NCBI RefSeq assembly: GCF_024158035.1
Contig: NZ_JAMZEK010000001.1
Span: 124,001 to 188,000 of the forward strand
Length of the DNA: 64,000 nucleotides
Direction of reading: 5' to 3'
From: Dyella lutea
GTDB lineage: Bacteria; Pseudomonadota; Gammaproteobacteria; Xanthomonadales; Rhodanobacteraceae
The notes under the pieces were generated by a model that saw only the letters and a program-made list of their open reading frames with translations, had not been told where the DNA came from and did not search any database. Positions within the stretch are counted from its first letter, which is position 1. Each line of letters begins with the position of its first letter. Positions 18,892-28,456 of this stretch are shown here, one piece after another. The translations under genes were made by a program, and so were the position numbers.

Positions 18892-18980
18892 ACGTGCTTC
18901 CTGTGCGCGTCCGGCGCCCTATCGGAGCACGGCACTCCGCGCGGCGTCCAGCGCGGAAACAGGCAAGGGGAGAAAGAATG

Positions 18981-19020
18981 GCCCCGGCATCGGGGGGAGG
19001 GGGGAGACCGATGCCGGGGC
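18981..19020 (-). promoter_or_regulatory. Structured leader element or attenuator before the antiporter gene
   Basis: Perfect 13-bp stem GCCCCGGCATCGG / CCGATGCCGGGGC with a 14-base loop. On the minus strand it is followed by CATTCTTTCTCC, and it lies about 90 bases before the antiporter start and downstream of its likely promoter. It could be an attenuator, a transcript stabiliser, or the comM terminator. Confidence 0.5.
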
Positions 19021-19056
19021 GCGGGGGTCGGGACATTTGCGAACCGACGGGTGCAG

Positions 19057-19084
19057 ATAATAGACCGCCACGGCGGGAAGTCAA
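19057..19084 (-). promoter_or_regulatory. Sigma-70 promoter of the antiporter gene
   Basis: On the minus strand TTGACT (19084-19079) and TATTAT (19062-19057) are 16 bases apart, close to consensus. Transcription would start near 19050, producing a leader of about 160 bases that contains the hairpin at 18981-19020. Confidence 0.65.
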
Positions 19085-19115
19085 TACTCCCGAGTTCAAG
19101 AATTGACGGTGGCCC

Positions 19116-20621
19116 CTAGAAGCGCCGGTATTGCAGGGCTTCGGCCAGGTGGGCCCGGTCCAGCAGTCCGGCACCGCCATCGAGGTCCGCGATGGTGCGC
19201 GCCACCCGCAGGGTGCGGTGATAGGCACGGGCCGAGAGCCCCAGGCGCTCCAGCGCCGACTCGAACCAACGCCGCTCGGCCGACCCGAGCGCGCAGTCGC
19301 GCTCGAGCTCGCGGGTGCTGATATCGGCATTGGGACGCCCGGCCCGCTGAAGCGCATGATCGCGGGCTCGAATCACCCGCTGGCGGACGGTCGCCGAGTC
19401 CTCGTCGTGTTCGCTCGGCGGTGCGCCCAAATCGGCCAGCGGCACGCGCGGAACCTCCACACTGAGGTCGATGCGGTCCAGCAGCGGCCCGGAGATTTTT
19501 CCGCGGTAGCGCTGGATCTGGTCGGGCGTGCAATGGCAGCGCTGGCGCGGGTCGCCCGCATACCCGCACGGGCACGGATTCATTGCCGCCACGAGCTGGA
19601 ACTGGGCCGGAAAACTCGATTGCCGGGCAGCGCGGGAAATCATGATCTGGCCCGATTCGAGTGGCTCACGCAGGACATCGAGCACATGTCGGTTGAATTC
19701 CGGCAACTCGTCGAGAAACAGGACCCCATGGTGGGCCAGCGAGATCTCGCCCGGCCGCGGGTAGGAGCCACCGCCGACCAGCGCCACCGCCGAGGCCGTG
19801 TGGTGCGGCGCGCGGAACGGACGCCGTCGCCACTTCGACGGATCCACCGGCTGGCCGGTCACCGACAGCACGGCGCAAGTTTCCAGTGCCTCGACCTCGG
19901 TCAGCGGCGGCAGGATGCCCGGCAGCCGCTCGGCCAGCATGGTCTTGCCGGTCCCGGGCGGCCCCACCAGCAGCAGGTGGTGACCGCCGACAGCGGCGAT
20001 CTCCAAGGCCCGGCGCGCCTGCAACTGGCCGCGTACGTCACTCATGTCCGGGCCGCGGCCGGGCTGGCCGGTATCCCCGGCCATCTCCGCCTGCGGCGGG
20101 GCAAGCGACGAAGCATCGTGCAGCCAGCTGCAGACCTCGGCCAGGCTGTCGGCCACCATTACATCGACATCTGGCACAAGCGCTGCCTCGGCTGCATTGG
20201 CCCTGGGGACCACCATGCGCCGGCCGCGAGCGCGGGCCCGCAACAGAGCGGGCACCACGCCCGAGACCCCGCGGATCGCCCCCGAAAGCGCCAACTCTCC
20301 GAGGAATTCACAGTCATCCAGCTTGTCGCGCGGCACCTGCCCGCCGGCGGCGAGAATGCCCAGGGCGATCGCCAGGTCGAAACGGCCTCCGTCCTTGGGC
20401 AGCTCGGCAGGCGCCAGGTTGACGGTGACCTTGCGGTCCGGATAGTTGAACGCGGTGTTCTGGATGGCCACCCGCACACGGTCCCGAGCCTCTCGCACGG
20501 CCGCCTCGGGGAGGCCAACGATATTGGTGCCCGGCAGGCCACCTGAGAGATGCACTTCGACCATCACCTGCGGCGCAGCCACCCCTTCCTGGGCACGGCT
20601 GAGGGTGACGGCCAGGCTCAT
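19116..20621 (-). CDS. comM: ComM/YifB family AAA+ ATPase (Mg chelatase-like)
   Basis: A hexameric helicase family member that drives branch migration in natural transformation. Its N-terminal Lon-protease-like fold starts MSLAVTLSRAQEGVAAPQVM, the AAA+ Walker A is GPPGTGKT, Walker B is VLFLDELPEF, and the zinc-like CPCGYAGDPRQRCHCTPDQI lies after it. The C-terminal Mg-chelatase domain ends LAEALQYRRF. About 500 residues fits the family. A longer frame begins at 20669, but 20621 is chosen because the family starts at MSL. DprA, another transformation protein, is also in this window. Confidence 0.94.
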   Translation of the reverse strand: MSLAVTLSRAQEGVAAPQVMVEVHLSGGLPGTNIVGLPEAAVREARDRVRVAIQNTAFNYPDRKVTVNLAPAELPKDGGRFDLAIALGILAAGGQVPRDKLDDCEFLGELALSGAIRGVSGVVPALLRARARGRRMVVPRANAAEAALVPDVDVMVADSLAEVCSWLHDASSLAPPQAEMAGDTGQPGRGPDMSDVRGQLQARRALEIAAVGGHHLLLVGPPGTGKTMLAERLPGILPPLTEVEALETCAVLSVTGQPVDPSKWRRRPFRAPHHTASAVALVGGGSYPRPGEISLAHHGVLFLDELPEFNRHVLDVLREPLESGQIMISRAARQSSFPAQFQLVAAMNPCPCGYAGDPRQRCHCTPDQIQRYRGKISGPLLDRIDLSVEVPRVPLADLGAPPSEHDEDSATVRQRVIRARDHALQRAGRPNADISTRELERDCALGSAERRWFESALERLGLSARAYHRTLRVARTIADLDGGAGLLDRAHLAEALQYRRF

Positions 20622-20697
20622 GGGCGCGCGCAGGAACAGGAAGGGAGGACGCCAAAAGCGCGCATGCAAACCACTCCGACCTTTGGGGCGTAAATAA

Positions 20698-20742
20698 CCG
20701 CCCCCGACCGTTCTCGGGGTGAGGGTGACAGGTCGGGGGCGG
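20698..20742 (-). terminator. Terminator of ubiK
   Basis: Perfect 12-bp stem CCGCCCCCGACC / GGTCGGGGGCGG with a 21-base loop. On the minus strand it is followed by TTATTTA. It lies 21 bases past the ubiK stop and upstream of comM. Confidence 0.65.
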
Positions 20743-20763
20743 CTCCCGGGAGACTTTCCTGCT

Positions 20764-21021
20764 TCAGGAACCGCGCGAAGCGGCTATCGTCTCCAGATCG
20801 GCGACGCGCCTCTCCAGCTCTTCAACCTTGGCACGGGTACGTGCCAGCAGCTGACTCTGGACATCGAACTCTTCGCGGGTGACCAGATCAAGGCGGCGCA
20901 ATCCGTGCGCCAGGACATCGCCGAAGTTGGTTCGCAGATCCTGATGCGCGTGCGCCAATCCTGGCGGTACCAACGAAACAAGTCGCAGGGCAAGTTGATC
21001 AATGTCCTGCCTGTCCATCAT
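20764..21021 (-). CDS. ubiK: Ubiquinone biosynthesis accessory factor UbiK
   Basis: Small BMFP/YqiC-family protein of 85 residues that interacts with UbiJ in the Ubi complex. It is mainly two helices: an amphipathic one (IDQLALRLVSLVPPG) followed by a long coiled coil ending TRAKVEELERRVADLETI. A longer frame begins at 21147, but the family starts at MMDRQDIDQLA, so 21021 (or 21018) is used. It is divergent from glnK, with a 189-base shared upstream region, and ends at a hairpin terminator. UbiJ and UbiB are encoded about 10 kb away. Confidence 0.88.
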   Translation of the reverse strand: MMDRQDIDQLALRLVSLVPPGLAHAHQDLRTNFGDVLAHGLRRLDLVTREEFDVQSQLLARTRAKVEELERRVADLETIAASRGS

Positions 21022-21100
21022 GGATGGCGCCTCGAACTCGTCGAAATGAAGTCTATGTAAACGTGCTTTGGGGGTGCCATCGGTGGGCTCCGTCGGAGTT

Positions 21101-21549
<449 letters not shown>

Positions 21550-21556
21550 GCACCTG

Positions 21557-22093
21557 CTACGGGGTTCGAGCGGCCGTCTGGGCCTGTTCGAAGCGACGGT
21601 GGTGCACCAGCAGGCCACTGAAGTAGGTGATGTAGTAGCCGATCAGAAGACCGAACACCAGCAGAGTCAGCGGACTGTTGCCGATCGGCGGCGGCGCCCC
21701 CGCACCTGTCTGCAGGTGCTCCATCTGCGGCATCACCACCAGAAAGCGCCAAGCCAGCCTGGCAACCAGTAGCGCGGTGAGCAGGCCGCCGATCCAGGGA
21801 TTGGGGATGTAGCCGTCGCTACCGTCGGGACTGCGCTCGAAACGAGTCAGGCGAAGCCCGAACATGCCCAGCATGGCCCCCAGCACCGCACCTCCGGCCA
21901 GACCCTCCAGCAGCCGCGGGTTGAGCATTCCGCCGAGCGCCGCCAGCACCCCGATCACCGCAAACACGGCGATACGCGCGATCATCCGTCCCCGCCGGAT
22001 CGGCTGACGTCCGAACTGACTGCGAACGCGGCGCCAGACCGCAAAGCCCAGCACGGGGACCATGATGGCAATGGGAGCGAGGTTCGGCGTCAT
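21557..22093 (-). CDS. Hypothetical multi-pass membrane protein
   Basis: A 178-residue protein with about four or five hydrophobic segments (residues 5-15, 37-70, 100-120 and 145-165) linked by basic loops. It contains no family motif that can be named with confidence. It may belong to a CcdC-like or DUF1453-type group of small membrane proteins. The ATG at 22093 is used because the preceding 25 residues are not hydrophobic or conserved in character. It converges on glnK with only 7 bases between and lies downstream of gpmA on the same strand. Confidence 0.55.
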   Translation of the reverse strand: MTPNLAPIAIMVPVLGFAVWRRVRSQFGRQPIRRGRMIARIAVFAVIGVLAALGGMLNPRLLEGLAGGAVLGAMLGMFGLRLTRFERSPDGSDGYIPNPWIGGLLTALLVARLAWRFLVVMPQMEHLQTGAGAPPPIGNSPLTLLVFGLLIGYYITYFSGLLVHHRRFEQAQTAARTP

Positions 22094-22201
22094 GTCGGGC
22101 ATCCGTGTCGATAACGGGACAAGACTAGCGAACGGCATCCACCTTGGCGACGTGCGGCTGACAGCCATCGCGGGTGACAGCCGTCACCCCGGCAGCAAGC
22201 C

Positions 22202-22945
22202 TTACTTCGCCTTGCCCTGGTTCGCCACGGCGGCCATCTTGGCGGCAATCGCCTCGGCGTCGCCCAGGTATTCGTGGCGGATCGGCCGCAGCTCGGCGTC
22301 GAACTCGTAGACCAGCGGAATGCCATTCGGGATGTTGACCTCGACGATCTTCTCGTCGGAGATGCCATCGAGATATTTCACCAGGGCCCGCATGGAGTTG
22401 CCGTGCGCCACCACCACGACGCGCTGGCCGCTGCGGATCGCCGGCGCCAGTACTTCGTGCCAGTACGGCAGGACGCGGGCGACGGTGTCCTTCAGGCACT
22501 CGGTGTCGGGGATCAGCGCCGGATCGAGCCCGGCATAGCGGGGATCGGAGAGCGCCTCGTTGTCGGCGCGCTCAAGCGCCGGCGGCGGGGTGTCGTAGCT
22601 GCGGCGCCAGATCTTCACCTGATCCTCGCCGTACTTCGCGGCGGTCTCGGCTTTGTTCAGGCCGGTCAGCGCGCCGTAGTGGCGCTCGTTGAGGCGCCAG
22701 TCGGTGACCACCGGAATCCACATCTGGTCCAGCGACTCCTGCACGCCCCACAGGGTGCGCACGGCGCGCTTGAGCACCGAGGTGTGCGCCACGTCGAAGC
22801 GGTAGCCGGCCTCTTTCAGCAGTGCGCCGGCCTCGCGCGCCTCGGCCACGCCCTGGGCGGTCAGGTCGACGTCGGCCCAGCCGCTGAAACGGTTGTCGAG
22901 GTTCCACTGGGACTGGCCGTGACGGATCAGGACGAGCTTGTGCAT
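22202..22945 (-). CDS. gpmA: 2,3-bisphosphoglycerate-dependent phosphoglycerate mutase
   Basis: Glycolytic and gluconeogenic enzyme interconverting 3- and 2-phosphoglycerate. The 247-residue length fits. The histidine-phosphatase motif [10 protein letters not shown] has the phosphorylated His near residue 9. [19 protein letters not shown] and the second catalytic His in [16 protein letters not shown] follow. The end GNQGKAK is typical of the family. It stands alone, with the membrane protein gene downstream on the same strand. Confidence 0.96.
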   Translation of the reverse strand: MHKLVLIRHGQSQWNLDNRFSGWADVDLTAQGVAEAREAGALLKEAGYRFDVAHTSVLKRAVRTLWGVQESLDQMWIPVVTDWRLNERHYGALTGLNKAETAAKYGEDQVKIWRRSYDTPPPALERADNEALSDPRYAGLDPALIPDTECLKDTVARVLPYWHEVLAPAIRSGQRVVVVAHGNSMRALVKYLDGISDEKIVEVNIPNGIPLVYEFDAELRPIRHEYLGDAEAIAAKMAAVANQGKAK

Positions 22946-23121
22946 GGTGGGTTGGCGGTCGGCATGAAAGCCGAAATGGTGAAGCGCCCGGCCGCACCCG
23001 TCAAATCCGCCCCGTGCCGAAGGTCACGTAAACCGACCGGGCAGCGCGTGCATCAGAAACGGAGATCGACCCACGGCAGCGCACGCCACGTGCCAGCCCC
23101 CTTCCCGCCAAGGAGAACCCC

Positions 23122-23784
23122 ATGCGCCGCACTGCACTCGCCCTCGCCCTCGCCCTCGCCCTCGCTCTCGCCGTGCCGCTGGCCGCGAGCGCCCAGGACA
23201 GCATCGACAAGGTCAACGGCAGTGTCCACGTGGAGGCCGGCCAGCAGGTCGGTGACGCCAGCACCGTCAACGGCTCGGTGCACGTCGAGGACGGCGCCTT
23301 GGTGCGCAAGGCCAGCACGGTCAACGGCTCGGTGGAGCTCGGCGACAAGGCGCAGGCCAGCGAAGTGGGCACGGTCAACGGTGCCGTCACGCTGGGCACG
23401 GGCGCCCGTGTCAGCGGCAAGATCGAGGCGGTCAACGGTGCCATCCGGCTAGCCAAGGACGCCGACGTCGGCGGACGGGTGTCCAACGTCAACGGTGCGA
23501 TCTCGCTGGACGACGCCCACGTCGCCGGCGGCCTGGGCACGGTGAGCGGCGACATCACCGTCGGTGCCGATTCGCGCGTCGAGGGCGGCATCCTGGTCGA
23601 CAAGCCCAGCGGCTGGTTCCACTGGAACAATCATCGCCCGCCCCACGTCGTGATCGGCCCGCACGCGGTGGTGCAGGGCACCCTGGAATTCCGCCGCGAC
23701 GTCGTGCTGCAGGTCAGCGACAGCGCGCAGATCGGCCCGGTGAAGGGCGCCACGCCGGTGAAGTTCGGCGGCGATACGCCCTGA
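23122..23784 (+). CDS. Exported beta-helix repeat protein (polymer-forming-like)
   Basis: A 220-residue protein with ribosome site AAGGAG 8 bases before the ATG. The signal peptide core is LALALALALAVPLAASAQ, with cleavage expected after AASA. The mature part has six repeats of 18-19 residues headed VNGSV, VNGAV or VNGAI plus VSGDI, the pattern of a parallel beta-solenoid resembling bactofilin or polymer-forming proteins, but exported. Then PSGWFHWNNHRPP and a C-terminal strand region follow. The hydrophobic core is encoded by a hexanucleotide repeat. Function is unknown. A periplasmic or surface scaffold is possible. Confidence 0.7.
   Translation: MRRTALALALALALALAVPLAASAQDSIDKVNGSVHVEAGQQVGDASTVNGSVHVEDGALVRKASTVNGSVELGDKAQASEVGTVNGAVTLGTGARVSGKIEAVNGAIRLAKDADVGGRVSNVNGAISLDDAHVAGGLGTVSGDITVGADSRVEGGILVDKPSGWFHWNNHRPPHVVIGPHAVVQGTLEFRRDVVLQVSDSAQIGPVKGATPVKFGGDTP
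23137..23172 (+). repeat. Hexanucleotide repeat (CTCGCC, six units) in a signal peptide
   Basis: Six tandem units of CTCGCC (unit five is CTCGCT) encode the Leu-Ala-rich core of the signal peptide. Because the unit is six bases, slippage changes the length by two residues without shifting frame. Confidence 0.85.
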
Positions 23785-23787
23785 AAG

Positions 23788-23865
23788 GCGAGAAGTGAGC
23801 GAGGAGGAGTGAGGAGCGAGAGAGAGCGGCGATATGCCGAGCTTGGGCCTGCTCTCACTTCTCGC
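23788..23865. repeat. Inverted repeat in convergent intergenic region before hemF
   Basis: GCGAGAAGTGAG (23788-23799) and CTCACTTCTCGC (23854-23865) are perfect 12-base arms with a 54-base spacer that also contains GAG-rich near copies of the arm. It lies between the exported repeat protein and hemF, which converge. It may be a bidirectional terminator or a dispersed repeat. Confidence 0.6.
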
Positions 23866-23874
23866 ATCTGACTT

Positions 23875-25510
<1,636 letters not shown>

Positions 25511-25610
25511 CAGGGAGGGCACTGGAGACACGCAGGCAATCCGGGACCGGGAGCGGGAAAGTGTGCGCGGCCCGGCCTGCCCGGGCAATCCAGCAGCCCT
25601 TCCGCGCGGC

Positions 25611-25639
25611 TAGGCAAGTCTCGAGGGCGCAGCTAGGCT
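25611..25639 (+). promoter_or_regulatory. Promoter of the pigment ketosynthase operon
   Basis: TAGGCA (25611-25616) and TAGGCT (25634-25639) are separated by 17 bases. The -10 box ends 6 bases before the ATG at 25646, so this operon may be transcribed without a leader. Confidence 0.45.
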
Positions 25640-25645
25640 TTCGGG

Positions 25646-26851
25646 ATGCCCGACCGGATAGCCCCCCTTGCCGTCTCGGCCTATACCGCCGCCTCGGCCC
25701 TCGGCCACGGTCTGACCGCGCACGCCCACGCGCTGGCACTCGGGACAAGCGGGTTGCGTCCGAACGACATCTCCAGCTCCCCGCTACCCTGCTGGATCGG
25801 CCGGGTCGAAGGCGTGGAAGACATGCCGCTACCCGCGCATCTGGCCGATTGGGAGTGCCGCAACAACCGACTGGCGTGGCTCGGACTGCGCCAGGACGGC
25901 TTCGTTGAGCGTGTCGGATCCGCCCGTGAGCGCTACGGCGCCCACCGCGTCGCACTGATGCTCGGCACCTCCACGTCCAGCATCGGCTCCACCGAGGAGG
26001 GCTACCGCCGACTTGACGCCGATGGCCGGCTGCCGGCCGATCTGCGTCGCCCCGACATCCACGCGCCGCACTCGCTGGTCGCCTTCGTGGCCGACGCACT
26101 GGACCTGAGAGGCCCCTGCCTCACCGTGTCCACCGCCTGCTCGTCCAGCGCCAAGGTGTTTGCCAGTGCCGAACGCCTTATCCGGCTGGGGCTCGTCGAT
26201 GCAGCCGTGGTCGGCGGAGTGGACACGCTCTGCGACAGCGTGCTGTTCGGTTTCAACGCGTTGGAGCTGGTGTCGCCCGAACCTTGCCGGCCGTTCGATG
26301 CCGAACGCCGCGGCATCTCCATCGGCGAGGCGGCGGGATTCGCGCTGCTGGAGCGCGCGGACGCCGCACCGACTGCGCCCCGCCTGCTCGGATACGGCGA
26401 GGCCACCGATGCCCACCATATGTCCACGCCGCACCCGGAGGGCCTCGGCGCCGAGCTGGCCCTTCGCGACGCACTGGCCCGCGCCGGACTCGCCGCAAGC
26501 CAGGTCGACTACGTCAACCTGCACGGCACCGCCAGCCTGAAGAACGACGAGGTCGAAGCGGCGCTGCTCGGCCGCACCTTCGCCCCCCGCACCCGCGCCA
26601 GCTCGACCAAGGGACTGACCGGTCACACCCTGGGGGCGGCAGGTATCCTCGAGGCCGTGATCGCCCTGCTGGCCATGCGCGACGGCGTCGTACCCGGCAA
26701 CGTCGGTATCCGCACGCCCGATCCGGCCTGCGGCCCGTCGTTCGCCTGGCAGACCGAGCGACGCGAGTTGCGGGTCGTGATGAGCAATTCGTTCGGGTTC
26801 GGCGGCAACAATGCCTGCCTGGTGTTCGCACGGAGCGAAACGGCGGCATGA
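25646..26851 (+). CDS. Beta-ketoacyl-ACP synthase of the aryl polyene locus
   Basis: KAS-II-type condensing enzyme of 401 residues, predicted to extend the polyene chain with malonyl-ACP. The catalytic triad is visible: Cys165 in VSTACSSSAK, His293 in NLHGTASLKNDEVE and His327 in TKGLTGHTLGAAG. The C-terminal NSFGFGGNNACLVF matches the family. It opens a four-gene operon with a chain-length-factor-like protein (ATGA overlap), a glycosyltransferase and a halogenase-like flavoprotein. This composition and the nearby XanB2 homologue place it in a xanthomonadin-type pathway rather than in fatty-acid synthesis. Confidence 0.9.
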   Translation: MPDRIAPLAVSAYTAASALGHGLTAHAHALALGTSGLRPNDISSSPLPCWIGRVEGVEDMPLPAHLADWECRNNRLAWLGLRQDGFVERVGSARERYGAHRVALMLGTSTSSIGSTEEGYRRLDADGRLPADLRRPDIHAPHSLVAFVADALDLRGPCLTVSTACSSSAKVFASAERLIRLGLVDAAVVGGVDTLCDSVLFGFNALELVSPEPCRPFDAERRGISIGEAAGFALLERADAAPTAPRLLGYGEATDAHHMSTPHPEGLGAELALRDALARAGLAASQVDYVNLHGTASLKNDEVEAALLGRTFAPRTRASSTKGLTGHTLGAAGILEAVIALLAMRDGVVPGNVGIRTPDPACGPSFAWQTERRELRVVMSNSFGFGGNNACLVFARSETAA

Positions 26852-27642
26852 GCACCTTGTACGCCGCGATCGAGGGGATCGGCCTGTGGGCGCCGCAGGC
26901 GACCGGCTTCGACGAGCTGGCCCGATGGCTCGCTGGATCGGCGGCACCCTCGTCCGGCGTGCGGCCTCCCGCGGCCGTGCTGCCGGCCAACGAGCGGCGG
27001 CGCGCTCCGGAGAGCGTGCTGCTGGCCGTCGAGGTTGCCGGACAGGCGCTGGCGATGAGTGGCCGGGACGCTGCCGAACTGGCCTGCGTTTTCACCTCGA
27101 GCCACGGCGACCAGGGCATCACCGACTACCTGTGCACCACGCTGGCGAAAACGCCGGCCGAGCTGTCGCCGACGAAATTCCACAATTCCGTGCACAACGC
27201 GCCGGCGGGATATTGGACCATCGCCACCGGTTGCCACGCCGCCTCCAGCGCAGTCTGTGCGCACCGGCAAAGCTTCGGGGCCGGCCTGCTGGAAGCGGCC
27301 AGCCTGATCGCCGCCGAGCGGCGGCCGGTGTTGCTGGTGTGCAGCGACGTCGCCTCGAGCGGTCCGTTGAGCGAGGTGACCGGCTGCACCCTGGCCTTCG
27401 GCGCGGCGCTGGTGCTGGCCCCGCCGCCCGGTTCGCAGGCCCTGGCGACACTCGGGTTGACGCTGACGCCCGAACCTTCGAGTCCACCTTCGTGGCCGGA
27501 GCCGTTGCCCGCCTGGCTGGCCGGCAATCCCTCTGCCGAGGCCTTGCGCCTGCTGGTTCCGCTGGCGCGTCGCGAGCCACTGGCGAGAGCCGATGCCGCC
27601 GCCTCGCTGGGACTGCGGATGGATCTGGAGTACCCCGCTTGA
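26848..27642 (+). CDS. Ketosynthase-like chain-length-factor partner
   Basis: A 264-residue protein related to the N-terminal half of ketosynthases. It keeps the general fold (AIEGIGLWAPQATGFDELAR at the start, CVFTSSHGDQGITDYLCTTL, FHNSVHNAPAGYWTIATGCH, LVCSDVASSG) but has no intact Cys-His-His triad and is much shorter than an active KS. In aryl polyene loci such proteins pair with the KS, probably shaping chain length. The start codon overlaps the KS stop (ATGA), implying coupled translation and a fixed stoichiometry. The end overlaps the following TTG start. Confidence 0.82.
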   Translation: MSTLYAAIEGIGLWAPQATGFDELARWLAGSAAPSSGVRPPAAVLPANERRRAPESVLLAVEVAGQALAMSGRDAAELACVFTSSHGDQGITDYLCTTLAKTPAELSPTKFHNSVHNAPAGYWTIATGCHAASSAVCAHRQSFGAGLLEAASLIAAERRPVLLVCSDVASSGPLSEVTGCTLAFGAALVLAPPPGSQALATLGLTLTPEPSSPPSWPEPLPAWLAGNPSAEALRLLVPLARREPLARADAAASLGLRMDLEYPA

Positions 27643-28385
27643 ACCTGCCTCGCTGGTGCGTGCTGATCCCCTGCCTCAACGAGGAGAGGGCGATCGATGC
27701 GGTGGTGCGCTCGGTGCTGGCACTCGGTGCATCGGTGATCGTCATCGACGACGGTTCGAACGACCGCACGCCGGAGGTCGTTGCCGACCTGCCGGTCACG
27801 CTGATCCGGCACGACCAGCGCCGGGGCAAGGGCGAGGCGCTGCGCAGCGGCTTCCACGAGGCCATCCGCCAGGGATACGAGGCCGTGCTGACCATGGATG
27901 GCGACGGCCAGCACCTGGCCGCCGATATCCCGCGCATGCTCGCGGCAGCCGCACGGTTTCCGCGTCACATCGTGATCGGCGCGCGCCTGCTGGACCGCGC
28001 GCAGCAGCCGAAGGGCCGGCGCCGCGCCAACGCGGTGGCCGACTGGGGCATCTCCTGGGCATGCGCGCAGCCGATCGCCGATACCCAGAGCGGCCAGCGC
28101 TGGTATCCGCCCGAGGCTTTGACACTGGCCGGACTGCCGGCCGGGCACTTCGTGCTCGAGGCGGCCCTGCTGATTGCCGCCTGCCGCGAACGGGGGCTGG
28201 GTGTCGTCTCGGTGCCGATCGCTTCGCGCTACCACGGTGGCTTCCGGCGCAGTCACTTCCGGCCGGTACGCGACGTCACCCGCATCACCGCCTATACCAT
28301 CGGGCGGGTGATCCACTATGGCCACATCGTGGCGAGCTACCGAGGCTCGCGCGAACGCCGGCCGCAGGTGCTCGACGACCTGTAG
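27639..28385 (+). CDS. Family 2 glycosyltransferase of the pigment locus
   Basis: A 248-residue GT2 enzyme. The N-terminal fold reads LIPCLNEERAIDAVVRSVL and VIDDGSNDRT, and the DxD-type MDGDGQHL lies near residue 87. There is no membrane segment, and its form resembles polyprenol-phosphate sugar transferases. It starts with TTG overlapping the previous stop by 4 bases, an unusual but plausible start, and is followed by the halogenase-like gene 71 bases later. It may attach a sugar or phosphoglycerol-type headgroup to the polyene. The donor is unknown. Confidence 0.8.
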   Translation: MNLPRWCVLIPCLNEERAIDAVVRSVLALGASVIVIDDGSNDRTPEVVADLPVTLIRHDQRRGKGEALRSGFHEAIRQGYEAVLTMDGDGQHLAADIPRMLAAAARFPRHIVIGARLLDRAQQPKGRRRANAVADWGISWACAQPIADTQSGQRWYPPEALTLAGLPAGHFVLEAALLIAACRERGLGVVSVPIASRYHGGFRRSHFRPVRDVTRITAYTIGRVIHYGHIVASYRGSRERRPQVLDDL

Positions 28386-28456
28386 GTTCACACGCACTGA
28401 ACCCGTAGCCCGCGAACGCCGTGCACAATCGGGATATCGCAACGGATGGAACGGGC

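Noticed and set aside
18967-19035. Runs of G suggesting a G-quadruplex
   Set aside because: The runs lie within and around the 13-bp hairpin, which is a simpler explanation. It could be tested but is not claimed.
22172-22189. GGGTGAC/GTCACCC hairpin after gpmA
   Set aside because: Short stem and no U-tract. Not strong enough to call a terminator.
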